Assembly: GCA_963575745.1 (NCBI GenBank)
Contig: CAUYUJ010002105.1
Location: 17,501 to 65,000 of the forward strand
DNA: 47,500 nt
Direction of reading: 5' to 3'
Source of the DNA: Prorocentrum cordatum
Lineage: Eukaryota; Sar; Dinophyceae; Prorocentrales; Prorocentraceae
Shown: one piece after another, positions 1 to 11,402 of the stretch
How positions within the stretch are numbered: the first letter of the stretch is position 1
How the letters are laid out: every line of letters starts with the position of its first letter
Position numbers and translations under genes: made by a program
Notes under the pieces: model-generated
The model's database searches: none
What the model was told of the DNA's origin: nothing
Seen by the model: only the letters and a program-made list of their open reading frames with translations

Positions 1-900
1 CGAAGGAAGCCCCTTCCCTTTGGATCCCTTCCCAGAAGGGAGCCGGTCGGGATGGGGGTGGGGGGTGTGCCCCCCCCCCACCCGGGTCAGATACGACGCC
101 CCCCCCTGGGACTCCTCTTCCCCTGGGCTCCAGCCAAGCCGACCTTGAGCAACCTCGTAATTGAGTCGAAGGGAAGCCCCTTCCCTTTGATCCCTCCCCC
201 GCCCCCCACCCCAGGTCAGATACGACGCCCCCCCCTGGGACTCCTCTTCCACTGGGCTCCAGCCAAGACGACCTTGAGCAACGTCGTAATTCAGTCGAAG
301 GGAAGCCTCTTCCCTTTGATCCCTCCCCCGCCGGGAGGGGGGGGGGGTGTCGACCCCCCCCCCCGGGTCAGATACGACGGCCCCCCCCCTGGGACTACCC
401 CTTCCCTCCGATCCCAGCCAAGCCGACCTTGAGCAACCTCGTAATTGAGTCGAAGGGAAGCCCCTTCCCTTTGATCCCTCCCCCGCCGGGAGGGGGGGGG
501 GGCTATAGCGACCCCCCCCCTGGGTCAGATACGACGCCCCCCATGCGGACTCATCTTCCCTGGCTAATACAGCCAAGCCGACCTTTGAGCAACCTCGTAA
601 TTGAGTCGAAGGGAAGCCCCTTCCCTTTGATCCCTCCCCCGCCGGGTGGGGGGGGGTAGCGACCCCCCCCCGGGTCAGATACGACGCCCTTCCCTGGGAC
701 TCCTCTTCCCCTGGGCTCCAGCCAAGCCGACCTTGAGCAACCTCGTAATTGAGTCGAAGGGAAACCCCTTCCCTTTCATCCCTCCCCCGCCGGGAGGGGG
801 GGGGGGGTGTCGACCCCCCCCCCGGGTCAAATACGACGCCCCCCCCTGGGACTCCTCTTCCCCTGGGCTCCAGCCAAGCCGACCTTGAGCAACCTCGTAA
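1..900. repeat. 152-bp GC-rich satellite, six units
   Basis: The landmark GTCAGATACGACG (or GTCAAATACGACG) recurs near 86, 215, 367, 524, 674 and 826, so the unit is about 150-157 bp with one shorter copy of 129 bp. Each unit has a C-run, the landmark, a segment reading GCCAAGCCGACCTTGAGCAA, then CCTTCCCTTTGATCCCTCCC and a G-run. The array is cut by the window start and ends at about 900. Open frames through it reflect the repeat and not a gene. Confidence 0.9.
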
Positions 901-1770
901 TCTCTTGCTGCGCATTGCGAACAGGGTCGGCGGCACCGGCCGTCAGGCCTTCGCAATAAGGAATAGTACGAACATGCCGAACAAATGCTGAAAAATCGTC
1001 CCCAGACTTTTTTGTTGCTTATTTTTTGGCGCATTTCTCCTATAGAGGGACAGGCCCGACTTTATCCTACAAATCCGCGCTGGCCTCTAAAAATACAATG
1101 TAGCTCCCCCCCCCCTGGCATACGAATCCTCCTTCTCGTGCGCCGCGCCATCCCCACGCCCACACCACATCCCACACGCTCCTCCTCCTTTATGTCTCCC
1201 TCTCCCTCCTGATCCTTCCCATCCCGCCCGCGTGTTCTCACTTCACTCCTCCTCGTACTGAAAGCCAGGGAGAGGAGGGGGAAGGGAGGGGCTTACAGCA
1301 CTTACAGCCGTAGCGTGGTGACATACGCTCCACCACTCGGGCCCCGAGGCTGAATAATTGCAGAACCGATCTTCACCAGTCCGATCGAGATACCCACGAC
1401 GAGCCATGGCAATGGGGAACTGGCACGGCTTGCCTGATCCCCAGAGCTGAGAGGAAGAGGAGGATGCCCCCTCCTCCTCCTCCTCTTCCTGCTCCTCCTC
1501 CTCCTCGATCTCCAGTGCGCGCCTAGGGCGGGCTGGCGGCGGCGACGCCGCCAGTGGCCTCTTGGGAGCCTGCGGCCTGCCGCTCTCCTCTACCTGGCTC
1601 TTCGCCCAGCTGTGGAACGCCTTCGTGAGGCTCCTCGGGGTGACGTCGCTCGCGGGCGCGTCCGCACGTCCTTCTTCGCTTCCTCCTGTGCATTCTCCTC
1701 ATCCTCCTGATCCTCCACTTCCTCCCACTCCCCCTCCACATGCTGACTCTCCCCCTCCCCCTCACCCTTG
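901..1770. other. no gene seen; short TCC tract
   Basis: Non-repetitive GC-rich sequence with a pyrimidine tract at about 1464-1507 (CTCCTCCTCC). Open frames on both strands from 1523 run straight into the CAT array and have no recognisable domain. I find no splice-supported coding segment. Confidence 0.5.
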
Positions 1771-1779
1771 CCCTGAGCA

Positions 1780-1929
1780 TAGGCATCACCATCATCGTCA
1801 TCATCGCCATCATCGTCATCATCATCATCAGCATCATCATCATCAGCATTAGCAGCATCATCATCACTACCACCATCACCATCACCATCACCATCACCAT
1901 CACCATCACCATCATCATCATCATCATCG

Positions 1930-1966
<37 letters not shown>

Positions 1967-2320
1967 AATCATCATCATCAACATCGTAATCATCATCATC
2001 ATCATGACCATCATCATAAGTATCAGCATCTTCGTCATCATCATCACATTCACAAGCACCAGCACCGTCACCATCACGAGCACCATCACCAGCACCAGCA
2101 CCAGCATCATCACCATCATCAGCCTCATCATCGTAGTACCAGCATTAGCATCATCACCAGCAGCATCAGCAACAGCACAGCCATCATCATGATCATCATC
2201 ATCATCACCACCACCACCATCACCGTTTCCATCATCATCATCAGCACCATCACCATCACCATCACCATCACCATCGCCATCGCCATCATCAACATCTCCA
2301 TCACCTCCACCACCACCACC

Positions 2321-2352
<32 letters not shown>

Positions 2353-2412
2353 CATCATCATCGTCAGCATCATCATCATCATCATAAGTATCACCAGCAT
2401 CACCAGCATCAC

Positions 2413-2451
<39 letters not shown>

Positions 2452-2573
2452 AATCATCAATATCATACTCAGTATCAGTATCCGTATCATCATCACCATC
2501 ACCATCATCATCATCAGCAGCAGCATCATCATCATCACCATCGTCACCATCATCATCATCACCATCGTCACCA

Positions 2574-2604
<31 letters not shown>

Positions 2605-2655
2605 TATCATCATCGTCATCATCAGCATCATCATCATCATCATCACCCTTCTCAT
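1780..2655. repeat. (CAT)n / (ATG)n trinucleotide array, about 870 bp
   Basis: Nearly continuous ATC/CAT triplets with scattered CAC, CAG and CGT variants. Because the period is three, all frames stay open and give poly-Ile, poly-His, poly-Ser, poly-Asp or poly-Met products. The 486-codon minus-strand frame across it begins at a GTG and has no domain outside the repeat. Confidence 0.95.
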
Positions 2656-2965
2656 CACCAGCACTCCCTTCAGCCTCCCCACTCCGCACTCCCGTCCTCC
2701 CCCCTGCCCTGTGGCAGCTGGAAAGCCCGCGGCGTCGGAGTTCGTGCGACTTCTCCCCCCCCCACCCGACCCGCCAAAAGAAGACGACGACGACGACACC
2801 AGTCGAGCCACCCACGGCGGCGAAGCAGCGACAACGACGACGACCCCCGACGACGTCGACGAGACTCCTCAGGGTGAGGTCGTCCGACGGCGCGTCAACT
2901 GGGTTCCTCGGAGGAAGACAACGTACCCATACCTCTACCACCTCGCCTGTTTTCCCCTTCTTGGG

Positions 2966-3033
2966 CCTCGCCCTCGTCGCCACCGCTAGATTCGCCTCGA
3001 AATCCTAGTCAGAACGCACCCCGGGAGAGGTCG
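2966..3033. repeat. 68-bp dispersed motif, copy 1
   Basis: Sequence around GTCGCCACCGCTAGATTCGC, then TCGAAATCCTAGTCAGAACG. It reappears inverted at about 13677-13742 and in the same orientation, more diverged, at about 29670-29712. Function unknown; it could be a fragment of a mobile element or of a gene-flanking region. Confidence 0.6.
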
Positions 3034-3204
3034 GCGGGGTAGCGGTATCGGTAGCTCTTGGTTTCCCCAGTTCCAGAAAACGAAGATCTTCTGCCGCAGC
3101 GGCTTGGCCTCCTCGTCCACCTCCAGCTTGCGCCCGGCGCTGCTCGCCTTGCTCGGGGGGACGACGTGAGGGTAGCAAGAGGGGGTCGCAAACGGTAGCG
3201 AACG

Positions 3205-3560
3205 TATGTATATCCGCCGGCCCTTTTGTGGGGCCACCAGACCGCAGGACGAGGTTGCTGCTCCCTGCGTCAGTTACAATTTCAAGTCTCCAGTGTTACA
3301 GTCCTGCTTTTTGCTTCCTACTGAAAATTGTTGAAACCCGCGCGGGAGGGGGAACCCAATTGACCACGCCCGGATCGCGAACTCTAAATCCGCCGGCCCC
3401 CTTGTGGGGCCACCAGGCTGTAGGAGCGAGGTTCGCAGTTTCCTGTACCAGTTGTAGCTTGTAGTTTCCAGTGTTACAGTTCTGCTTCTTGCTGGTTACT
3501 GTAACTAGTTGACTTATCGCTGGTTACTGTAACTAATTGATTGACCGCGCGAGGGGGGGG
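3205..3560. repeat. tandem pair of about 180-bp repeats
   Basis: Two copies start at CCGCCGGCCC with TTGTGGGGCCACCAG (about 3208 and 3389). Both continue through a GCAGGA/GTAGGA GCGAGG-like stretch, TTCCAGTGTTACAGT and a CTTGCT segment to a CGCGCGGGAGGG or CGCGCGAGGGGG end. A third, partial copy of the first 40 bp lies at about 29617-29656, next to the relict-leader gene. No coding content seen. Confidence 0.7.
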
Positions 3561-3639
3561 AGGCCCAAACCGGCTTTTTAGCACCCCCTGGGCGCGTTGT
3601 CTGAATTGCTGGGGGTGCTCGAAATCGACACCCCTCACG

Positions 3640-4290
3640 CAGATCCGCGGGGTCAGGGTCCAAAAACACACGGGATTTGCCACATTTCTAAAATTCGGTG
3701 CCACCCCTCACGCCAGGGTCCAAAAACACACGGGATTTGCTACATTTCTGAAATTCGGTGCCACCCCTCACGCAGATCCGCGGGGTCAGGGTCCAAAAAC
3801 ACAAGGGATTTGCCACATTTCTGAAATCCGGTGCCACCCCTCACGCAGATCCGCGGGGTGAGGGTCCAAAAACACACCGGGATTTGCCACATTTCTGAAA
3901 TTCGGTGCCACCCCCTCACGCAGCTCCGCGGGGTCAGGGTCCAAAAACATAAGGGATTTGCCACATTTCTGAAATTCGGTGCCACCCCTCACGCAGATCC
4001 GCGGAGTCAGGGTCCAAAAACACAGGGATTTGCCACATTTCTGAAATTCGGTGCCACCCCTCACGCAGATCCGCGGGGTCAGGGTCCAAAAACACATGGG
4101 ATTTGCCACATTTCTGAAATTCGGTGCCACCCCTCACGCAGATCCGCGGGGTCAGGGTCCAAAAACACATGGGATTTGCCACATTTCTGAAATTCGGCGC
4201 CACCCCTTACGCAGATCCGCGGGGTCAGGGTCCAAAAACACAGGGGATTGGCACATTTCTGAAATTCGGTGCCACCCTTCACGCACATCC
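3640..4290. repeat. 73-bp tandem repeat array, about nine units
   Basis: The landmark GGGTCAGGGTCCAAAAACAC recurs at 72-75-bp steps (about 3652, 3785, 3858, 3933, 4006, 4078, 4151, 4224), with one shortened unit near 3715. Units end in a segment reading CACATTTCTGAAATTCGGTG. Since 73 is not a multiple of three, the overlapping open frames are rotations of the same repeat and not genes. Confidence 0.95.
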
Positions 4291-4402
4291 ATCGCAAGGC
4301 GTGGTAACCCAAACTGCGAGAACTCCCTCGGCCCTTTAATCGCAAGGTGTGGTAACCAAGCCCGTAAACCATACACGTCTTACCAATCGCCAGGTGTGGT
4401 AA
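4286..4402. repeat. three diverged 46-bp repeats
   Basis: ATCGCAAGGCGTGGTAACC near 4290, ATCGCAAGGTGTGGTAACC near 4339 and ATCGCCAGGTGTGGTAACC near 4385. They directly follow the 73-bp array. Confidence 0.75.
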
Positions 4403-4589
4403 CCCCTCTTGTGATCAGTTGGTTTTGCTGATTGCGAATCGGCTTCGCATGAAGTTTCGATACTGCTTCACGACAGCGCCAAGGCCTCATGACTTAGCTC
4501 TTCCATGGCCCATTCTCCGAGAGAGGGGGCCGGCGGCAGGGGGCGAAGCCCTTACGGATTCATGGGGGGGGGGACACGTAAACATACAT

Positions 4590-4850
4590 GAGATTCGCGT
4601 GCCGGAAGCCACAAACCTTCGTCGGAGGTTGGGGGGTGAGATCGAAGTGGAACGGAGAGCCCCCCTACCGGGAAATCGATTTCGGTTTGTGTTCGTGCGT
4701 GCCGTGCGGGCGAGGCGACCAAATGATTCCCTTCCGGGCGGCCGGGGCCCCGCGGTGTCCCGCCGGTGTCCCGCGGTGTCCGGCGGTGTCCCGCGGTGTC
4801 CCGCAGTGTCCCGCGGTGTCCCGCCGGTGTCCCGCGGTGTCCCGCGAGGA
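4590..4850. repeat. dispersed repeat with GGTGTCCCG minisatellite tail, copy 1
   Basis: A unique-looking head (TCGGAGGTTGGGGGGTGAGAT, GAAATCGATTTCGGTTTGTG, GTGCGGGCGAGGCGA) is followed at about 4750-4850 by 10-12-bp GGTGTCCCGC repeats. The same head and tail occur in the same order at about 14255-14840, so this is a dispersed family, not a gene. Confidence 0.75.
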
Positions 4851-5655
4851 TGATGATGATGAGATGATGTTGATGATGATGATGATGAGATGATGATGAT
4901 GATGATGATGATGGTGCCCCGATGAAGATGATGATGTTGATGATGGTGTCGATGATGATGATGATAGTGTCCCGATGATGAGGATGATGATGCTCATGAT
5001 GACTATGTTGATGATGATGACGATGATGGTGTCCCGATGATGATGATGGTTCCGATGATGTTGGTGATGATGATGTTGATGGAACTGGTGTCCCGGCGAT
5101 AATGATGTTGATGATGATGATGTTGATGATGATTATGGTGTCCCGATGACGATGCTGATGATGATGATGATGGTGATGATTATGGTGATGCTGATGGTGT
5201 CTCGATGATGATAACAATGATAATGACGATGTTGATGATGATGTTGCTCATGATGATGATGGTGCCCCAATGATGATGATGTTGTTGATGATGATGCGAT
5301 GATCATGATGATGATGGTGTCCCGAGGATGATGACGATGTTGATGATAATGTTGGTGATGAGAACGATGGTGATCATGATGGTGTCCAGATTATGATGAT
5401 GATTCTGATGATGCTGCTGATGATGATGACGATGACTGTGCCCCGATGATGATGATGATGATGTTGATGATGATGAGATGATGATGGTGATGGTGATGAT
5501 CATGTTGTCCCGATGATGGTGCTGACGTTGATGATGATGTTTATGATGATGATGATGATGACTGTGCCCACTTGATAATGACGATGTTGGTGATGATGTT
5601 GATGTTGATGATGTTGATGATGATGATGCTGATGATGATGATGATGATGATGATG
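4845..5655. repeat. (GAT)n array punctuated by GGTGTCCCGATG
   Basis: GAT triplets are interrupted about every 40-120 bp by GGTGTCCCGATGATG or TGTGCCCCGATGATG, which gives a loose higher-order structure. Minus-strand frames are poly-His, Ile or Ser. Confidence 0.9.
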
Positions 5656-5875
5656 ACGTTAATTGTGAAAGCGATTGTGATATCGATAGTGAGATCGATA
5701 TTGAGACCGAATGTGAGATCGATTGTGTGAGCGATTGTGAGATCGATTGTGATATCAATTGTGAGATCGATCGAATGAGATAGATCGAGTGAGATCGATC
5801 AAGTGAGAGCGATCGAGCGAGACCGATAGTGAGGTCGATACTGAGATGGATAGTGAGACCGATTGAGTGAGACGT
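5655..5875. repeat. GTGAGATCGAT minisatellite
   Basis: Repeats of 10-12 bp of the type GTGAGATCGATNG, with variants. The same motif follows GGTGTCCCG repeats at 14850-15140 and is found inverted at 29840-29940. Confidence 0.85.
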
Positions 5876-5924
5876 TGGTTTCCCCCCCGAACCTCCTTAT
5901 CACCCGAAGGGTGGTCGTATAGGT

Positions 5925-6245
5925 AAATTATACAATGGTCGCGTCCCTGAGGCCACAAACCCTGGTAAATTACACAATTGTTGCGTCCCCGAGGCCACAA
6001 ACCACCGTCAATTATACAATATTCGCGTCCCCGAGGCAACACACCCTTGTAAATTACTCGATGTTCGCGTCCCAGAGGCCATAATCCTTCGTCAATTACA
6101 ATGCTCGCGTCCCCGAGACCACAAACCCTCGTAAATGATTCAATTGTTGCGTCCCCGAGGCAATGACCTTTCGCACATTACACAATATTCGCGTCCCCGA
6201 AACCATAAACCCTTGCACATCACCCCGTATTCACATTGCTGAGGC
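5925..6245. repeat. 45-bp tandem repeat, about seven units
   Basis: CGCGTCCCCGAGGCCACAAA-type units separated by AAATTACACAAT, starting near 5940, 5983, 6025, 6067, 6101, 6147 and 6191. A diverged single unit lies at about 4585-4615. Confidence 0.85.
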
Positions 6246-7290
6246 CAAAAGTGCAAGTCGCCCGGAAGTTGTTACAAGACGGCCCAAGAGGGCCCCACGA
6301 GGCCCCAAGAGCGCTCCAAGAGGCCTCCCGGGAGAGCCCAAAAACGTACAAATTGTTGATTTGACGCAGGTTTTTGAAGAATTTTGGCCTCCTCGCATTT
6401 TCGGCTTTCTGACGCTTCGAGACAGCTCAAGAAGCTCCCCAAACCGCCCCAAGGCAGCCCACGAGGACCCCAAGCGGACGGGCCAGGAGCCCACCAATAC
6501 TGCCGAAGATGGCCCTAAGATGGCCCAGAACGGCGCAAGGGGCCTCCAAAAAGGCATCCAGGAAGGCCGGAAAAAGCCAAAATCAGCGATCTCCCGTGAG
6601 TTTTTGAAGAATTGTGGCATTCGCTTTGTTTCGGCCTACCGACGGCCCGAGATGGCCCAAGAGGCCCCAAAGATCGCCCAAGAGGCCCCTCAGACGGCCC
6701 AAAGAGGCCCCCAAGACGGCCGAAGAGGCCTCCAAAACGCTCAAAATGGCCTCGAAGACTCCAAAAATGCCCAGAAGGGTCAACATGGCTTCCAGACGGC
6801 CAAGATGACCTTCAAGATGCCCACGTGTTCCCCCAAGGCTTTCCGAACCGACTCGGGGAACACATGGTCCGATAGCTTGGAAGATCTGGCCTCAACGTTC
6901 GGCCACATAGGCGCTTCCAAACATGCAAAAGGCGGCGGTGATTCGCCGTAGGCGTCTTCGATCCGCCGCCCCCTGTGGTTTTGTCACAGGGGTGCCCGGC
7001 GTGCTAGACCCTACTGGATTTGCTTATGTTTCTTCTTCCAAATGAACGCACCCTTGGGGTTTCGGCCCGCCCCGCCGGTCACCCGGAATGGCGCCGAAAA
7101 TGTACTTGCCAGTGCCTTTCTCGCTCCACGATGTCCCAAGATGGCTTGTAAGACGGCTCAGATGGCCCGAGACGGCCTCGAACTTCGCCCAGAATGGTCA
7201 AACATGACTTCCAAGACGGCTCAAGAGGGTCCGAGATGCCTCCAAGTCCGCCCAAGTAGCCCCCAACAGTTTGAAGGGGTTGGGAGGCCC
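6245..7290. repeat. GCCCAAGA-type repeat block, left copy
   Basis: Dense 10-20-bp repeats (GCCCAAGAGGCCCC, AAGACGGCCC) alternate with an A/T-rich landmark (TTTTTGAAGAATTTTGGC at about 6373 and a variant at about 6600). The block has a conserved tail at about 6830-6960 (GGGGAACACATGGTCCGATAG, then GGCGGCGGTGATTCGCCGTA). It resembles 12250-13260 in motif order and tail. A plus-strand frame of 262 codons crosses it, but its Pro/Gln/Arg-rich product only mirrors the repeat. Confidence 0.8.
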
Positions 7291-7666
7291 AACCAGATGC
7301 TTCGCCTAAGGCGAAGCCCATATCCAACTCATTTGTACCGTAGTAGCGATAGCCCCAAGTAGGACTGAGTCGCGGGAGCGTCGAGCCATGCCAGGCGAAA
7401 GCATTTTCGGTCTCGATGGCAAGTAGCGCGCCTCGCGATGAGGCACAATCAGATCTTGGCGGCCGGCCGCTTGATCACAAAAGGCTGCAGACAAACACTT
7501 GTTACCTCTCGCCTTTGCCCTAAACTCCTTTAGGGTCGGGGGGGAGAAGACGAAGCGCGAGTCCACCGCCAGCCATGCAGCAAAACACTATAGTACACAA
7601 GGTAGGCAGCAGCAGGCGGGCTCAACAAGGCAGGTTGACCCGCGTGCAAGTTACCTTGCACGCAAG

Positions 7667-8285
7667 TTACCTCGCAGGCAAGTTTCCCACCACATAGCTA
7701 ATCCTCAGGCGGCTCAGACGATATTGTCTGGCCAGCCCTGTATGGAGTGTGTCGTTCCAAATCATGTCTGAAGGCTCGCGCTCCTCCCATGACGTGTAGG
7801 AGCATGTCTTTGTCGATGCTCCCGTTGGTGTGGCCGTCCGCAGGCATATCGCGAGTGTCACGCCACTGCGCGCAGCGCCCGATACCTCGTTCCATGATTT
7901 GTCGCATCCAACTGATGTGTCCCAGAAGTGTACACTCAGCCGGAATCTTCTGGTCTTCGCTTGACAAGGACTTGAAGATACTCTGCGTCGATGGTCAAGG
8001 TGACCTGAATTCTCGGGCCGCCCACATCAAGCACGTCTTTCAACTGAGTGGGTGCCAGCGGCCCTGCGTAGTTCGTGCGGAGTAACGATCGTGGGATAGC
8101 AATCCTCCAAGTTGTGGGCTGCTGCAAGTGTTTCCGCCGAGTGGCTCAAGCAGGCCTGCAAACGATGAGACGCGCAGTGCGCGTCGGCAAGATGGACGAC
8201 GGGCTTGCCAGCATGTGCGTGTCCACGCCGTAGCAGGTTTGCCCCGCGAATACCATGGCCTTTGACCTCGCCGACGACATCTCCG
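7667..8285 (-). pseudogene. Copia RNase H fragments
   Basis: The frame ending at 8027 reads GDVDLRSVSGCRRMSGD, EVKGHGIRGANLLRRG, then SHSAETLAAAHNLEDCYPTI. The next frame (ending 7936) reads IQVTLTIDAEYLQVLVKR, and the next (ending 7698) reads ECTLLGHISWMRQI, QWRDTRDMPADGHTNGSIDK. These match the Copia RNase H order: an Asp-containing start, the ETLAA Glu box, an internal TIDAE Asp box, and the C-terminal W-DTRDM-ADG-TKG box. Two frameshifts separate the boxes. No product can be made from this copy. Confidence 0.85.
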
Positions 8286-8286
8286 C

Positions 8287-9260
8287 TCATGCGTCGGCAA
8301 CCGGAAACGCTGCGCAGGTCGACATCGCCCGTCGGAGACATCGCTTGATAGGCGATCTTCTCAGGGCAAGCAACGCGCTGGTAATCGCGCTCAGTCGTCG
8401 CGCTTGCCTGTCGGTCGGTCCTTGGGCGCGCTGTAGAGTTACAGCACGCGTAATTAAACGCGTTCGCGCGACGAGGACGCAAGCCACAGCGCGCCCGAGG
8501 CCGACAAAAATGTCAGTAACCATCATCGACGCCTTTGCCTCAGCGTCTGCGCCCGCGAGTTCGCGATGCTGGATGGGGCGGAGCTGTTTCATATATCCGT
8601 CTTGATCAAGTGTAACATTGCCGTCGCCGTCCCCGCGCGCCTCGCGGCGCAGTTGGTGCATGCGCGGTTGCTGAGTTTACATGTCCCAACAGTATCCTCA
8701 GCGCACTTGGCGCGCCTGTCGACGGTGTCCTCAGTGCCGGCCATGTTTATGTCAGCAACATGCTGGGCTGTGAGAAGGTCAGAACTTGCCTCGAACTCCT
8801 CGTCGTAGGACGTGGGCTCGAGACCGAACGCACCCGTGGTCTTTCTGAGCTTCAGTGGAAAGGCCCTTGGTGCATCCTTGGTGCCGGTGCCTGGTTTGAG
8901 GCGCTGCAAGCAGTGTCTCGACCATCGTGATGCTCGAATCGTGGGGGGGGGGGTCCGAGCGCAGATGCGGGCCCAGGTGGCAGCGCACAGCGCGCCGCGC
9001 GTTCCTTTTCACCGGTTGCTCCAGCAAGTTCTTGATAGGCGAGCCCCTTTCCAGGAAAACCACGTCGATGTCGAAGGGGGCAATGATCCACTGCTTCCCG
9101 CGCGCTGCCGCGCTCGCGAATAGACGCTGACTCGGCCGCCGCGCCGCCCCTGGGAACGTCTCCGCATCGCAGGCTTCGAGGTCCATGAAATCCCCAAGTA
9201 CCGAGCGTAACCTGATGGCACGTTCCATACCGCCCTTCTCGTTCTTGACGATCTTCAATT
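8287..9260 (-). pseudogene. Copia reverse transcriptase fragments
   Basis: Three frames are needed. At about 9160-9250 the frame reads KIVKNEKGGMERAIRLRSVL, then ARRPSQRLFASAAA and FDIDVVFLERG, corresponding to the fingers/palm and the first catalytic Asp region of Copia RT. At about 8840-8895 another frame reads TGTKDAPRAFPLKLR (the 'KDAPR-F' box). At about 8745-8770 the same frame has HVADIN where the family has HVDD or YVDD. One catalytic Asp is therefore replaced by Ala, beyond the frameshifts. At about 8600 a third frame reads GYMKQLRPIQH. Confidence 0.85.
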
Positions 9261-10515
9261 TATATGCGCATTTCGAAACCATGGTGTTTGACGCTTTGGA
9301 TATCTTGCATGCTGCGGTACTTATTGTCAAACAATTTCTCGAGTTCAATATAAGAAGCCATCGACACCTCGAGTGGATTCGCCCGGGCACCAGCCATCGC
9401 GAGAAGGTCGCCCTCCTTGACGACTACAGCTCGTTCAGCGACAGCGGTCGCACATACTCGCATAGCGGTCGCGCGGCCGAAGTCAAATCTTCTGCGTTGC
9501 TGTTCGGGCAGGACTACTTTTGACATGTCTGCCGTGAAGCAGAGTTCTACACATCGCCCGTGCTCGTCAGAGTGCAACCCATAGCTGTGGTCATCGTCCG
9601 TGGAGCACAAAGGGACGTGCTATGTCTCCGTTGTGTCTATGTCCTGTCAGTTGCCCCACGCGGGCAGGTGCCCCCCCCCCCCCCCTGTTTTCAGCTACTG
9701 CGACCAGCGCGCCGTTGTCAGTGATCAGCTGTGTGGGTACAGTGTAGAGCTCGTCTATGGGAGTTGCCTCCAGTATAATTCCCTTTTTCGTCTTGTAGTT
9801 CTGCGTGCCACGCTTCCATAATATGGGCCTCGAGGTCCGGCTCCGATTCCTCCAGGATCGTGGGACGCCGTCCGTCATCCTGCGGTGGCTCGACTCCTGG
9901 GGCCCACCTGGCGCGGCTGCCTTGCACTGGTACGTCGGCCAGCTCTTCGAGCATCGTCATGTCCTGGCCAAAGCCCGCTTGAGGTTTTGGCGGATTTCAA
10001 GCAATGGGTGATCCTAGCATGCACTGAGCCAGTTACACCGCGTATGTTTAGGGCAGCGCCTTCGGCATCGTAGTCGTGGAAGCCTGGGTTCACGTCGTTG
10101 TCGCCATGCGCCAATGTGCAACTCTGAGCATAAGTCACCGCCGGTAGCTTGTGAACTCTTTGCCAGCCTGACGCAGAGCACGCTCTCGAAACGAGAGAAG
10201 TTTCCGATGAGGTACTGAAAAGCTACATGTACCTTAAGAGAGTCGGCTTGCACTCGTTATCTGGGGCACCCCCTTATTGATCGGGGGGCGTCCGAATGTC
10301 GCGGCAGGTCGCCCCGCAGGCAGACAGGCTACGAAGGCGAATGCATTCCGCAACGCTGCGTTGCCCACACCAATCTCTCGAGCGATCAAAGCTTGGTGGT
10401 TGCCCACTCCCATGATGACCTGGCCCTTGTCGGGGTCATTCCGCGCGACCGGGAAAGGTCCATCCCAGCCACCCCAGTCGTCTTTTGCAATCGTGGGACG
10501 ATGATAGTCAACCAA
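9260..10515 (-). pseudogene. Copia pol linker between integrase and RT
   Basis: Short frames carry fragments in the expected position between integrase and RT. The frame ending at 10234 reads HRPTIAKDDWGGWDGPFPV then GQVIMGVG, typical of the region after integrase. The frame ending at 9718 carries an acidic stretch, and the frame ending at 9260 leads into the RT. Each is broken by frameshifts. A C-run at 9670-9684 interrupts one of them. Confidence 0.6.
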
Positions 10516-10639
10516 ATATTCCCCGTGATCGTAATGCTGACCACTGATAGTAGTCTTGGTCCACAGTGCACGGTTCGTCTTTGCTACTGCAGTGGCTTGA
10601 GTAATAGCTTCAATGCTTACCCGACTGACTCGAGAGTGG

Positions 10640-11020
10640 TCTGATTTTTACGTTTGCTGTTCGTGATCCAGGACAGGCAAGTCGGGTAGCATCGCCGGCT
10701 GTCGGCCGAACAGTGCGTTGCGTGGAGATACCTCACTGTAGGAGGTGAACGCACTGGCGGCAAACAAGGCTTCATGAATTAGGCGGGTGAACACAATATA
10801 TATATATATATCTGTTAAGTTCGATCAGCGCCCATGACGTGAAGTAGGTCTCGTAGTGTGCCACTTCTGGCTTCAATGGTCCTGGCGCGTTGTCCACGCG
10901 CGCGTATCCTCAGCTCAGTGCATCTGGCCTCAACGACTGCCTTTGCGGCGTCGTCATTGAGTGCACCTTCCCCGTCGGAGTGAAGTACTTTGACTTTGGC
11001 AGGTCCGACTTGCATCCATC
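10640..11020 (-). pseudogene. Copia integrase core fragment
   Basis: The frame ending at 10815 reads KVKVLHSDGEGALND, then AKAVVEARCTELRIRARGQ. This matches the integrase segment where the second catalytic Asp (HSDGE) and later the Glu (here within RTIEAR) sit. After a stop, another frame at about 10655-10805 reads LIHEALFAASAFTSYSEVSP and NALFGRQPAMLPDLP. This is the familiar Copia integrase C-terminal pattern in which the target protein's neighbours and a 'GRQP...LPDL' box occur. The upstream His/Cys zinc-binding part is not intact in 11020-11400. A (TA)n tract lies at 10798-10811 between the two pieces. Confidence 0.75.
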
Positions 11021-11402
11021 ACTGATGGTGTGCGTCTAAGATGCTGGTCATGGTTTTGTCTGGTATCCAGATTCCAGCACCGCATCGAATGCAGCGATTG
11101 AGGAAATATGTTGCAATGTGCAGTGGACGGCATGACAATGTAGCCTGGCGTCTCCCAAACCCTGCGCCCCCTGCATGCGTCACAGACGCCTTTCCATCAA
11201 CTTTAGCCTAACGCTGTCAAGAGGAGCCTTTGTTAAGAGGGGCCTCATCTTGGGCTCTTCGGCGTGGGACCACCGTAAGTGTAATTTTTTTTTTGCAACT
11301 CGCGCGCTACCGCGCTTGGGTCAAGGCTGCGCAGATTCTGTGAGCGACTCTGCACATGGAACCTTGACCAGTCTTAAAGCCTTGGACGAGCAGCAGGGTC
11401 AA

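Noticed and set aside
1523-2989. Long open frames (486 codons minus, 266 plus) rich in Asp, Met, Ile or His
   Set aside because: They are translations of the (CAT)n array; all frames stay open because the period is three, and no domain or start context supports them.
3640-4290. Possible CRISPR array
   Set aside because: The whole 73-bp unit is conserved, there are no variable spacers and no cas genes, and the DNA is eukaryotic.
3541-4431. Overlapping open frames on both strands with repeated VFLDPDPADLREG-like peptides
   Set aside because: The 73-bp unit is not a multiple of three, so the same peptide appears in rotating frames; this is satellite DNA.
6163-6951. 262-codon plus-strand frame, Pro/Arg/Gln-rich
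   Set aside because: It mirrors the GCCCAAGA repeats, and similar frames appear in other phases and at 12.1-13.1 kb.
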